Assembly: GCA_963693315.1 (NCBI GenBank)
Contig: OY856187.1
Location: 79,744,796 to 79,808,795, forward strand
DNA length: 64,000 nt
Source of the DNA: Diogma glabrata
Taxonomy: Eukaryota > Arthropoda > Insecta > Diptera > Cylindrotomidae
Direction of reading: 5' to 3'
The notes below the pieces were generated by a model, which was not told where the DNA came from, made no database searches, and saw only the letters and a list, made by a program, of their open reading frames with translations. The position numbers and the translations under genes were made by a program. This document shows, in pieces, positions 10,086 through 20,705 of the stretch; positions within the stretch are counted from its first letter, which is position 1; each line of letters opens with the position of its first letter.

Positions 10086-13000
10086 AAGTTAAAGAGATTT
10101 TTTTTTGTAAATTGCTTTTGTTATACAATTTGTAACATTGCTACACGATAATCATTTACACATTGATCATATGATTCAAATATATAAATCGATAAGACCT
10201 GAAATCGTTAGAAGAGTACATAAAAGATAGAAATGGAATACGAGATTGAAAGTTAATTGCAATTAGCGAATTTTAAAATCACGAAGGCGAATGGTAAAAT
10301 ATATAATTTTTACGCGGTGGTAATTTATAATTTTCTTCAAAATCTTTAAAAACAATGACCACTGACCACCGATTTTTTGTAAACAAAACAAAATAATTCA
10401 AACGTCCTCCTTTTCACAAGTGGAAACCATTTAGTTTATCAAAGAATTTGCATTAATAATTTTTAAAAACATAACTAATATCATATCTAACTTTTGTCGT
10501 AAAAATATTTATAAAAGGTACAGAAACGAAAGATTTTCAGATATTTTTATCCAACGTGCTGAACGAAAAAACTAACTTGTCAAGAAAAATTTGCTTGTTT
10601 CGTTTATATAACTCAAAAAACATATAACTAACATGTTGCTGACCTGTTATTCAGACCATGTAACACCACTCGACTTATGTAGACTATCTTGATAATTTTT
10701 AGTCGCATTAAGTCCAAAAGTACTCGTAATATATCAGACTTTTCTAGATGTTCTATAGAAGTCGTTTTTTTGTATCGAAAAAGGCTTAATCAAACTTAAT
10801 GATAAATGTCACAATTTTCTATAAGACTTTTATGATTTGGATCTTGTAATACAATATGAATTTATCCTAGACTAATATTTTTGGTTAAGTCAAATGACAA
10901 TAGTGGTCGTATATTTAAGTTAGAAATTGAAAATGTATGTGTGTTAATGGTGCATCCATTTTTGGTCATTATTTTAAATATATCGATGTGTAACATTTAG
11001 TTTTCGGGTGCAATAAATTATTTCGCAGGTGAAATCTACTATTTCGAAGAATAAAAAATACTTTTTGGGTATATGTGTAAGTGATGTAACAAATAAAATA
11101 ATAAAATAAAATAAATAAGACAAACAGAATGTATTAAAAAGGTTTGTTTGTTTTTTGTGTTTGTTTTCATTATTTTCACTAAAACTTTTTTGTTGCACAT
11201 GATTTTAGATAAAAACATTTATCATAATAATATTAGGTATAAATTTGACAACAGTGGTTCATGTTCAGAAGTCTGCTATCGACGTCGTTAAGACTTATTT
11301 ATTGATTTTCCATTTAGGTTAATATTTGAGTCTTTAAGACGACTATCTGAGGTCGGATACTGACTCCCAAAATGAAGGTGTTTTGTTTCGCACAGACTAA
11401 CTCGTGTTACTTGGGAGATGAGTGCTAACTCTAAAATGTTTACAAAAGTGTTCGATGTTGTTACTCCAAATAGTAGAACGTCCAAAAAACCAAGAAATTG
11501 CTGCCTGCAGTCGAGGATAGGTCACCCAAGTAACACCACGCGTCTTATGTAGACTACTTTGGTCATTTTTAGTCGCATTTACTGCAAAATTACACGTAAG
11601 AGTCTAATGGAATCACTACTGAAATCTGGAGTATATCTGACCACCGATGGTGGTCGTCGTTTATCTTTAGGCTTCTGAGAAAGCATGATCAAAGGAAGCT
11701 TTATTAAGAGTTTTAGATTACTTGTCTACCATGTTTTCCAACTCCAACTCTGATTCAGGAGATCCCCGGTCTACTTGTAGGAGTTATGTGGAATAGTTGT
11801 AACATAGCCCAACTGCATTTATCTTTCTGGGAAAAGATAAGAACGATGGACCGAAATAGAATATTTATCTTCTCTTTTTTAGCTTTCATCAAATGAACTG
11901 AGCTTTATTTGTCAAAACGAAAATGCCCAACCGAGCTCATACTGACTGCATGTACGCCAAAAATGGGTATTGTGATACAAAATAAGAGTCGTCTACAAAA
12001 AATATCAAATTCAAAAACGACTATTCAAAACGAAGAAAAACAATTAATTACAAATGAGGGTTAACCATCATAAATTAGGGTATACATTATACAACAAAAC
12101 GCTACAAATTTTAAAGAATTAACCGGCTTTTACTAAAACAAAATAAAATCAAAGTTTAAAGATAAACTCTAGTGCAAACTGCAAATAAAGTTAATTCTTT
12201 CACAAGAGAAAGCAGCATAGACAATGTGGGAAAGAATTATCTGTACTAATATCTTAATTATATATTAAGACTAACCGTTAAAATAACTTACATACCTGTC
12301 TGTCTAGGATAGAATCTTAGAAGGTTTTTTATAAATCACGTGTTCTATCCATTTCAAATTATTCACCATTCTCTTGACTTTTAAAATGAAAAAATAACAT
12401 TCAAATCCAAGAAATACAATAAACCTTTCATTACGTATAAATTTAATTTAGCCAACAATAAATAACAAACTTATAAATTGTATGTTTTGTATTGTACCAA
12501 TCCAATTTCACAATTTATTTATTTATTTCATATTTTTGCTTCAAAAGAAGATCTTAGAAAAAAATCTGATTCAATATTTTCGATTATGTAAATTACCAAA
12601 ATATTATCAAAAAAAATTAAATATTCTCATGACTTATGATCACTTGAAAATCACATGATTATGTATACGAAACCAGTCGTCAGTCAGTGTATGTACATTC
12701 ATTATACATAGAATGCGATCATATAACATAAAATTTGCCAAAATAAACGATTAAAAAAAATAAACAAACCAAAAAAAAGTCTAAAAATAATTAATTTTTT
12801 TAAGTTTATTGCTCGAACTACGTTGTTATGTTCGTCGTAATTTCAAGAAAATAAGTTTTTCTTTCATTTGAACATTAAAAATAAATAATAAATATTATAG
12901 TTTCATTTCAATTATTGATGAATTGTACAAGGGAGACTTAATAAGTGTTAATATTTTCACCTGATTTTAAAATTTTATGAATTAGAGTACATATAAATAT

Positions 13001-13107
13001 AGAGAGAACTTAACTATCAAAATGTATGAAAAGAGACAAAAAAAATTGTGATAGCACATCTGTCAAATTCCTCTTTTATCCATTTCGATTTGTTTTTCAA
13101 TGTTTAT
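10086..13107. other. Unassigned AT-rich sequence with one internal duplication
   Basis: A segment of about 75 bp at 10661-10735 (GTAACACCACTCGACTTATG onward) recurs diverged at 11530-11605 (GTAACACCACGCGTCTTATG). Both continue through TAGTCGCATT. No coding function recognised; frames at 10974-11198 and 11288-11485 lack any family resemblance. Confidence 0.4.
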
Positions 13108-13420
13108 GCTTACTACCACAAACTTTTTTATTAAATTATAAATTAAAAACAATTGTAAATTTAAAATGCCAAAAAAATATTTAATATTTTCTTCTTCAGT
13201 TGTGCTAATTTTTATAAAAGTAATGAAAATAATTACGAGAGTAATTTAGATTTATTGAGCTATTTCTAGGGATTATTTAAGTCAAATATTTTCAAAGTCA
13301 ATACAGTTTATAATATAGTCATCCAAACAGCCAAAGTCAAGTAAACTTTCTTCATTATTGACAAATTTATTTTTCATGGATGAAATTTAAAAAAACTATG
13401 TTTGTTTGGTTGTTGTTGGA
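13108..13420 (+). repeat. Dispersed repeat R5, copy 1
   Basis: About 300 bp starting TACTACCACAAACTTTTTTA are co-linear with 48128-48440, sharing ATTAAATTATAAATTAAAA and GATTATTTAAGTCAAATATT-type blocks. The flank TTTTCAATGTTTATGCTTAC matches the flank of the 48049-48119 hairpin insertion without the insertion, so this copy serves as an empty site. Confidence 0.7.
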
Positions 13421-14190
13421 ATTAACACAACTTAGCCGTACGTGGCTAGGCTAGGATCTTCTCTTCTATCTCTTGTATTACATTAAGAACAATAAAATTT
13501 ATATGATAAATTAATATCCATAACAATTGCTGTTTAATTCTTTCGATACACTTGACAATAAAGTCGTGACTAATAGCTTAAATAAACAATTTAATTAAAT
13601 CTTTAATTCTTGCGGAAATCGAATCATAAAATTTCAATATTAATTTAATTTCTTTGCTGATGATAATTTTAATAAAATTTTCTTGGATGTACATTATTTC
13701 CTGTATAATATCGTAATTGTTAAGTGACAAGTAGAGCTAATTATTTTCATTTAAATGATCAACTTGATTGAATTTGAATATACCAAAAAAAATAGTTTTT
13801 GGTTTTTAATATTTGGCTAAATATCAATATTATATTTTATTGTATTAAAACAGAAACACACGTCGTGGTCGTAAATTTCGACTGTTTTAAATTTTTTTTG
13901 GTTTTTTGAAGGTTGGCTGGCTCATGGTTGTAAAGATGTTTCTCTTCTCGAACTGTTTATTTTGGTTCATCACAAACCTTGCAGGTTTCTTCAAACCTTG
14001 TTTGTGAATGGGGTATTCATTGATTTCAATAGGAATGTTTTTTTTATTGAAAAAAAAATGGTGGAAATACTCATTTTGAATTTTTATCCCTTAACCTTCA
14101 TTAATTTGATATGTTCTTATTTTTTGTTTGACGTTTTTTTTCAATAATTTAACATAACAGAGTTTTTGAGAACCTAGTTTTTTAAGTAAC
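13421..14190. other. Unassigned AT-rich sequence
   Basis: No gene or repeat partner recognised. The 61-codon + frame at 13962-14147 has no recognisable family. Confidence 0.4.
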
Positions 14191-14204
14191 GCTATTCGGC
14201 GAAG
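14191..14204 (+). repeat. 5' target-site duplication of RTE LINE
   Basis: GCTATTCGGCGAAG occurs here and identically at 15972-15985, exactly bracketing the LINE. The bases on either side differ, which fits a 14-bp target-site duplication. Confidence 0.8.
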
Positions 14205-14360
14205 GGTAGCGAAAATCCGAAATTCTACGTCCACGCCGTGCTACCTGGGTAACGCTAACAGAATAAGTTGGTGTAGTTGAGAGGGGCAGAGTAAATACTA
14301 CTTATACTCAATGATTCTGCACCATGGCGAGTCATTGGCGCCAAAAAACCAATGCAGCTC

Positions 14361-14525
14361 AAGCGTCTGTTCTCCATGTTAGGGGTGGCTTGGAGCGGGC
14401 GTCTCGTGGATCAAGCGGCTCGCTATATAAATGTGTAGAAAGCGTCTGTTCTCCATGTTAGAGGCGGCTTGCAGCGGGCGTCGAGCTTGGATCAAGCGGC
14501 TCACTATATAAACGTGTAAAAAGGT
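14361..14525 (+). promoter_or_regulatory. Tandem 5' UTR monomers with TATA-like boxes
   Basis: Two copies of an 80-84 bp unit start at 14361 and 14440 (AAGCGTCTGTTCTCCATGTT). Each ends in GGATCAAGCGGCT followed by CGCTATATAAA or CACTATATAAA. Duplicated GC-rich monomers with TATA boxes upstream of the ORF suggest the LINE's own promoter, by analogy with monomer promoters of other LINEs. Promoter activity is inference. Confidence 0.5.
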
Positions 14526-14624
14526 TGTTTTTGGTGACCTTAAGATGCAGAACGAACCCATTTACGAAAATTTGGGTAGGGCGAAGGGCTTACAACACCC
14601 CATTTTCGTAAAAAGATTATTGTC

Positions 14625-15302
14625 ATGAATTCTGTACACAGGCCTCGGAACATCTCGGATTCATTATTGGAACGACCTAGGAAACTGTACCCGGACTACG
14701 ATTTAATAATGGGAACCTGGAACGTGCTAAGCCTTAGAAGACCAGGAGATCTCCTAAAACTCACACAACAAATCCAGAGCTACACACTGGATATAGTGGC
14801 ATTACAAGAACTAAGATGGCCAGGCTGTGGAATCCATGAAAATGCGAAAGGATACTCTCTTTATTATTGCGGTCATCAAAACGGAGGAGAATTTGGAGTT
14901 GGCTTTCTTATACACCGTCGCGTGAATCAGCATGTTATCGACTTCTGCCCAATTAATATGCGACTATGCACACTGAGAATCCGCACGAAAAAATTCAATG
15001 TAGCGATCGTCAATGTTCATGCACTTACTAAAGATAAAGCAGATGATATTAAAGACCTCTTCTTCCTAGAACCCGAAGAAGCCATCAATAACATCCCGTG
15101 GCACGATATAAAAATCGTGGTAGGTGACTTTAATGCTCAAATTGGTAGGATTGCAGAACTTAAACAACATATTGGCCCTAACAGCTTGCATCATACGAGC
15201 AACAATAACGGTTTTCGTGCAGACGAGCTGGCTATAATGTATGATCTAGTAATTCGGCTTGGATTATGTATCAACACCGGCAAAAGTGTTAACAACATCT
15301 AA
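14625..15302 (+). pseudogene. LINE endonuclease domain (EEP family), truncated ORF2
   Basis: A 225-codon frame. After about 25 residues it reads DLIMGTWNVLSLRRPGDLL, where the N-terminal GTWNV motif contributes metal-ligand Asn. It continues with DIVALQELRW (catalytic Glu), FGVGFLIHRRV, RLCTLRIR, VAIVNVHALT and IKIVVGDFNAQIG (catalytic Asp/Asn). The enzyme nicks target DNA to prime reverse transcription. The final SDH-type histidine block is not present: after NNGFRADELA the sequence jumps by deletion into the ORF2 C-terminal part (GLCINTGK), and the frame ends at TAA 15300. The start Met at 14625 is plausible but unconfirmed. Confidence 0.85.
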
Positions 15303-15953
15303 GAACATACCTCACGGAAATTGGGATACTGGCGACTATGAAGTGGAACGCGTGGAAAACTTTAAATACCTCGGGTCTGTAATAACATCGTCAAATGACA
15401 TGCAGGCAGATATCAAAGCCCGTGTCTCTGCCGCATACAGAGTTTTCTATGCATACTCAAAACTACTGCGATCAAAACATCTTTCGCGGTCGTGTAAACT
15501 CACGCTTTACAAAGCCGTAATTCGACCTGTGCTTACATTAAAAGTGAAAGCTGGACACTGACTTCCTCCGATTGTAGAATTTTATCAACATTCGAGAGGA
15601 AGGTCATACGAACAATTTATGGTCCATGTAAAGTTGCTGAAAATCAGTATAGATTCCGAATGAATCATGAAATTAGAAAGCTTCTTGGAGGCTGCGATGT
15701 AATCGGATTCATTAAATCTAACCGGATTAGATGGTTTGGTCATGTAGAAACTGCTCCATTAGATAGAATGATAAAAAAAGCGTCCCAACAACAACTAGCT
15801 GGTGTTCGTCGAAGAGGACCTAGACAACGCAGGCGTGATGACATCATCCAAGGCCTTCGTGATATAGGATGTCGAAACTGGGGTCAACTGGTCATGGAAC
15901 GAGATGATTGGAAGCTGATTGCACAGACGGCAAAATCCCTCCATGGGATGTAA
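15259..15953 (+). pseudogene. LINE ORF2 C-terminal region, frameshifted
   Basis: Reads through two frames. The first gives FKYLGSVITSSNDMQADIKA and SCKLTLYKAVIRPVLT, then breaks near 15540, where the 34.5-kb copy has an intact FGSESWTLTSS. A later frame gives NHEIRKLLGGCDVIGF and IKSNRIRWFGHVE, ending NWGQLVMERDDWKLIAQ and TAKSLHGM-stop. This is the region downstream of the reverse-transcriptase catalytic core. The YADD-type motif is absent because of the upstream deletion. Confidence 0.85.
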
Positions 15954-15971
15954 ACGCCAGAGAGTGAGAGA

Positions 15972-15985
15972 GCTATTCGGCGAAG
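15972..15985 (+). repeat. 3' target-site duplication of RTE LINE
   Basis: GCTATTCGGCGAAG, identical to 14191-14204, immediately after the LINE's GAGAGTGAGAGA tail. Confidence 0.8.
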
Positions 15986-16885
15986 TTGGTCATAGTTACA
16001 TAAAACTGACATACTGTTTACACAGAACCAGTTTTACTTGGCGTCATTGTATGGTTTTAGTGGTTGACTTTGACTACAACAAGAAGGTTTTCTCGTTAGA
16101 ATCAACCAATTATGATAATCAGCATTAGACCGCACCTTAATTCGCAGGATACCAAGATATTATAAATCTGCATTATCCGGTAATACCTCCGACATTAGCG
16201 TAAGATATTACGCTAATGTCGGAGGCGAGATGAGTGAGCCTGGTTATCGAGTTAGGGTTTTAATTCAACGGAATATGACTTTATGCTCGAGATACAATGT
16301 CGCTGCATGTTCACCAAAGTCAACGGTATACAAGAGACTTAAATTAATGCAGCTGGTTATCCATAATCTATTTTGCTGCACGAATTTTTTGTTGCGAATG
16401 AGGTTGTGATAATCAAACAAACAAAAAAGTGTTGCTTAAAGATAAAACCAACTGGTCAGCATTAACGAATTTATTATCTATCAACGAATGAAATAATGAA
16501 CAAACAGAACACCAAACCAAAAGTAAGATATTAGTTGGTACAACCAAATGCAGTAATTGCATACGATTTATTTAAAATTAACATCGTTCTAGAACATATC
16601 TTTCATTCATTTAAATGAAGTAAATAGAATAAAACCGATAAAATATGCAAATAAATTTAGAAAAAAATAAACCGTCGAATTACAAATATGTACCATCAAA
16701 TAATGATTGATATATATACCTATCTAAAAAGCAAAAGAATAAAAAGAATTCGCACCTATTGCGAACTTTTGAAGATCGTTGAAAGAATTGGTCTTTTTAT
16801 GGGAAATTAAATGTGAATCTGAATTAGGAATTCTCTTACTTTGACAAAAAAAATTATATCATAACAAAAACTATCGGTGAATTAT
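15986..16885. other. Unassigned AT-rich sequence with one perfect hairpin
   Basis: Holds an 18-bp perfect inverted repeat at 16186-16225, listed separately. No gene recognised. Confidence 0.4.
16186..16225. repeat. Perfect 18-bp hairpin
   Basis: CCTCCGACATTAGCGTAA at 16186-16203 and its exact reverse complement at 16208-16225, separated by the tetraloop GATA. It is richer in GC than its surroundings. Possibly the terminal hairpin of a decayed element. Confidence 0.8.
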
Positions 16886-17455
16886 GGATCGTGTACACAT
16901 ATCTTTTTTAAAGGATGTAGAAAACAGACCAAAACAAAAGATACGTAAAGGCCTGTGTGCGAATAAGACAAAACGTAATCACTTTTTTTTAAAAAAGATG
17001 TCAATCGTGTATATTTCGCAAAATTTTGGCCGACTTTGTCCGAAAAGATGAAATGTTTGTCTTTTTTATATTTTTTAAACATGTGTTAGTTAAAAAAAAT
17101 TATACATACTATGATACTTTTCTAAAATAAATTTTGTTTCTCGATAATTATGATTTATATGATCGATTCTCAAAAAAAAAACAAATAAAACAAAAACTTA
17201 TTTTATTTTACACAAAATTAAACAAAAAATTTCGAAATTCTATTTAATAAAATAAAATTTGTTAGGTTAAGAGCATTTTATTATTTATTTTCGGATAACA
17301 TCGGTATAAAAATTAGCGAAATAGACACGATTGACATCTTTTTTAAAAAAAAAGTGATTATGTTTTGTCTTATTCGCGCACAGGCGTTTACGTATCTTTT
17401 GTTTTGGTCTGTTTTTTACATCATTTAAAAAAGATATGTGCACGCGATCCTTTAC
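16886..17455. mobile_element. Foldback element with 140-bp inverted termini
   Basis: The left arm 16886-17025 (from GATCGTGTACACATATCTTT) and the right arm 17312-17455 (to AAGATATGTGCACGCGATCC) are reverse complements with a few changes. They surround about 290 bp of AT-rich DNA. The frames at 16882-17082 (-) and 17365-17592 (+) encode matching peptides (YVSFVLVCFLHPLKKIC and YVSFVLVCFLHHLKKIC) only because they lie on the two arms. No transposase present, so non-autonomous. Confidence 0.8.
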
Positions 17456-18289
17456 TAACAAATTTAGTTGCGCATAATATCAAACTACATATCATCATCC
17501 TCTTCAGCGCATATACGATTTTTATTTATGAACTAACTTTCTTCCTACCACCATTCTGTTCAGTTAACATACACATATCTGAATTTGACTGATTTGTAAA
17601 ATTATAAAAAACATATCTTACTGGAATGTCATATGAATTTAAATTTATTTATATTTTTTTTTATTTAATATTTTATTTAATTTTACATAAAATTATCCTT
17701 TGTGGCAGCATTCACAACTGATCATTAACCTTTTTTAAAATATACATACTCCTTATATTTGAGTAAAATTTTACATGATCTTTTGATTTCGATTTTAAAT
17801 CACACAATGTCAACTTAGCTTTTTAATAAAATTTACATATGGTCGACTTCGCTTTACGATTCAAATTTTCATAAAGATCTGAATCGAACATTTTATCGAG
17901 TATATATAGCCAAATATCCATCTCTTGTTTCCCTTTAATTATACTTTTATTCGCACACAAATTAAAAATATCCCCATATCATCTCAATATAAAATGCAAG
18001 TCAACCATTTTCAAATACCATCTCAATAAACATTTCTTATTTAAACGAGAAAACATTATCTCCAACTAGAGACAACCATTCTACTTTTTATATATTGCAC
18101 AATCGTATTCTATCTACATATAATATTATTATGACTAAACTTTACATAACAAAAACTGTTATTGAAATTGTTATAAAAATTTATTGTTTATGTAGATAGA
18201 AACATGTATTATTAATTAACATTGAGTGACGCAACAAATTAACTGATAAAATGTTAAACATTGGTTGATTAATCTGTAAAACCCAGAAA
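17456..18289. other. Unassigned AT-rich sequence
   Basis: No gene, RNA or repeat partner recognised. Confidence 0.4.
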
Positions 18290-18560
18290 TATTTAGCAAT
18301 GCCATCGAGTATAACGGTCAATAATAGTGAAACAATAACGTTTGTCCTCAGAGGTAGGAAGTGGACCAATAATGTCCATATGAATCTCGGAAAATCGTTG
18401 AGAAGTTTGAGGATAATTACCTAAAGGAGATTGAGTATGGCGAGAGACTTTGCCTTTTGACAAGCCCGCAGTTCTGTGCCATTTGTCGTACATCAATTTT
18501 AATACATGGCCAAAAGATTTTTTCAGTAAGGAGTTTGACAGAACTTTGGACGCAAAACAA
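18290..18560 (-). pseudogene. Ty3/Gypsy integrase fragment
   Basis: The minus strand carries the junction between the zinc-binding and catalytic domains of a Ty3/Gypsy integrase. One frame reads SVKLLTEKIFWPCIKIDV, a second CQKAKSRHTQSP, a third RFSEIHMDIIGPLPTSEDKR followed by YCFTIIDRYTRW. The IHMDIIGP aspartate is the first of the D,D-35-E triad. It is homologous to 41690-41960 but diverged. Frameshifts lie around 18435-18470. Sequence beyond DRYTRW does not continue the domain, so the fragment is broken at both ends. Confidence 0.85.
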
Positions 18561-19265
18561 AAATCAATCCTTCATTTTTTAATTAATCGAATGAACATAT
18601 TTAGAATTGAATCCCACCACTTGACTCAATAACTTTATTTTTTAATAAGATGTGCTATGTAGTAGAAAATACAGTATACAACATACACACCAGCACATAA
18701 AAACCATTCAAGACCTAGGTCTCACAAGGGCCAGTTAGGGGCATAATGCCTTGAACTGAATATAGTTCATCCGGACAAGTAAAATATGTCTTAAGATCAA
18801 TTTAATTTGTCTAATACAACAGATTTTTACATTGATTCAAAGATGGCTTCTTAAAGTTTACCGTTACTTATGTCTTTTTTTTCGCCAAAAAAATTGCTCT
18901 GACACGCCTCTTTTTGCTCTCAGATAAAGTTTTTTTGACATTACGTATTCTATTTGACACAAAAAAGTGATCTTTTTTGCCCTGAAAATATTTTTCTGAA
19001 TCTAGATTTTTTCGTAGAGCAAGTTGTAAATACAATAGAGTTGCACAATACAAATTTACACATCTGTCAAAATTAGTAAACAAACAAGACGTCATTCACT
19101 TATTATTATTTTTTATTTAAGTGAAATAGTTATTATTTAAATAAAAGTTTTGTTTAAACCGTGTTTTAAATTAAAAATTACTAAAAAATTATTTAACTAA
19201 ATACAATTATGTAATTACAAAAACATTAAATGACAGTTCACAAACACAACTACAAAACTAGATCA
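18561..19265. repeat. AT-rich sequence containing dispersed repeat R6, copy 1
   Basis: 18870-19095 matches 44018-44230, which lies inside the nested TIR element. Shared blocks are TTGCTCTCAGAT, TTTGACATTACGT, TTGAATCTAGATTTTT and TCAAAATTAGTAAACAAACA. The 75-codon minus-strand frame at 18868-19095 lies in this repeat and is not a gene. The rest of the stretch is unassigned. Confidence 0.6.
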
Positions 19266-20145
19266 ACTTTTTAGGGTTCCGTACTTTGAAAAGGTAAAAA
19301 CGGTACCCTATTGGTGAGACTTCGGTGTCCGTCCAAATTTCTACATAATCAATTTACTCACAAACTATAAGTGCTATCAACTTGAAATTTTCTATAGTTA
19401 TTAAATGTTATTAAACCTGATGATAACAAAAAAATTTGAAATATTTGTTTTTATCTATATTTTATCGACATAGATAAGGAGATAGTAAAACAAAAGTTTT
19501 TTTTAAGGAATCGAGTTTGGTATAGAAAAATCGAAAACAATGGAAGTATTTCAAAATAAAATTTCATTGAATTTTCGACTGCTTAGTTTTTGAGTTATTA
19601 CCAAAAACCAGTGTTTTTTTTGGTGCCCCCCCCCCCTCCCTTAACTTCGCAAGGTCATATGAAAAATGATTTTTTTTTGTAGTGCAAAAGAGTTTTTTTT
19701 GTAATTTTCGAAAGCACAGTTTTCAATTTATGTTCAAAAATGTAAAAATTATTTTTGTCCCCCCCCCTCAACTTCAAACATTACAAAAGAAAAAATTTAA
19801 AAAAATTCATGGGTGTAGACATTTTGCTAAAGCGAAACTAAAACTTTTTTTTGTTGTTATAATAATTTAAAATGTTCATTAGAGGGCGTTTAAAGTAGAA
19901 ATTTTGAAAAAAAAATTATTTTTGATCATGGCATGTTAGGTGTCATATGAAAGGTGATTTTTTTTGTAGTGCAAAAGAGTTTTTTGTAATTTTTGAAAGC
20001 ACAGTTTTTGTCTTATTTTCAAAAATGTAAAATTTACCCCTCCCCCCCTTATCTACGAACATTACAAAAGAACAAATTTAAAAAATTCATGGGTGTAGGG
20101 ATTTTGCTAAATCGATACTAAAATTTTTTTTACTAGTTATAATTT
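19266..20145 (+). repeat. Repeat headed by GGGTTCCGTA motif, with internal duplication
   Basis: Starts TTTAGGGTTCCGTACTTTGA and continues AAAACGGTACCCTATTGGTG and TCGGTGTCCGTCC. This header is known from widespread insect repeats, often near simple repeats. Downstream, a block of about 200 bp occurs twice (19665-19870 and 19955-20140): TTTGTAGTGCAAAAGAGTTT, AAAGCACAGTTTT, poly(C) runs of 8-10 bases, and AAATTCATGGGTGTAG. The 62-codon frame at 19682-19870 is repeat-derived. Confidence 0.6.
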
Positions 20146-20449
20146 CAAATAAACGTGAAACTATACTAACAAAAACTGTTTTTTTCTCAAATATTATATA
20201 CACGCAACCCCCAGCGAGCAAATTATATTCGTACTTGCCTGACTTTTTCATGTTCTTTTCATGAAGAAAAAAATAGTAGATTTTTATACAAGTGGTGAAA
20301 ACGTCTGTTTTTGCGTGACTGAACGGTTTGTCCACGAGACGCGATAGCGTCGAGTGGAATAAGTTCAGGAACGCAAAAACGTTTTTACCACGCGTAGAAA
20401 ACACTCTTTTTTCTACGCTTGTGAATATAAATGATAATATTTACAAATT
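20146..20449. other. Unassigned sequence with hairpin-like GC patch
   Basis: A patch at 20270-20410 (GTGAAAACGTCTGTTTTTGC and GCAAAAACGTTTTTACCACG in opposite orientation) forms an imperfect inverted repeat. This explains the 105-codon minus-strand frame at 20087-20404, which has no family resemblance. Confidence 0.4.
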
Positions 20450-20705
20450 CATCTACTAAAAACTTACAAAACGACATATCTAAATTTGACTGTGTAAAAA
20501 ATAAACAAGATTGTATTTATATAATAGCATTTTTACCAGTGTAAAATAATGTTATTATTGTGTTCGCCTACAGATGGAATAATAACAGGCGAACACAATA
20601 ATAACATTATTTTACAATGGCAAAAATGCTATATATAAATACAATCTTGTTTATTTTTTACACAGTCAAATTTAGATATGTCGTTTTTAGTAGATGAATT
20701 TGACA
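20450..20705. repeat. 250-bp near-perfect palindrome
   Basis: Left arm about 20450-20575 and right arm about 20588-20705. AAACGACATATCTAAATTTG on the left pairs with CAAATTTAGATATGTCGTTT on the right. The centre is around AGATGGAATAATAACAG, flanked by CGAACACAATAATAACATTA and its complement. Only a handful of mismatches or indels in about 115 bp. Foldback or MITE-type element. Confidence 0.85.

Larger units (their letters stand above)
14205..15971 (+). mobile_element. RTE-type LINE, internally deleted
   Basis: Non-LTR retrotransposon bounded by a 14-bp direct repeat. It has a 5' UTR with tandem monomers (14361-14525), an apurinic-endonuclease-like domain (14625-15260), a large deletion removing most of the reverse transcriptase, and the ORF2 C-terminus (15270-15950). 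It ends in a short GAGAGTGAGAGA tail rather than poly(A), as is usual for RTE elements. ORF2 belongs to the group often annotated as craniofacial development protein 2-like. A shorter copy lies at 34559-35265 and a decayed one at 58500-59690. The deletion and frame breaks make it non-autonomous. Confidence 0.85.

Noticed and set aside
16882..17592. Matching peptides YVSFVLVCFLH on opposite strands
   Set aside because: Same effect of inverted arms of a foldback element.
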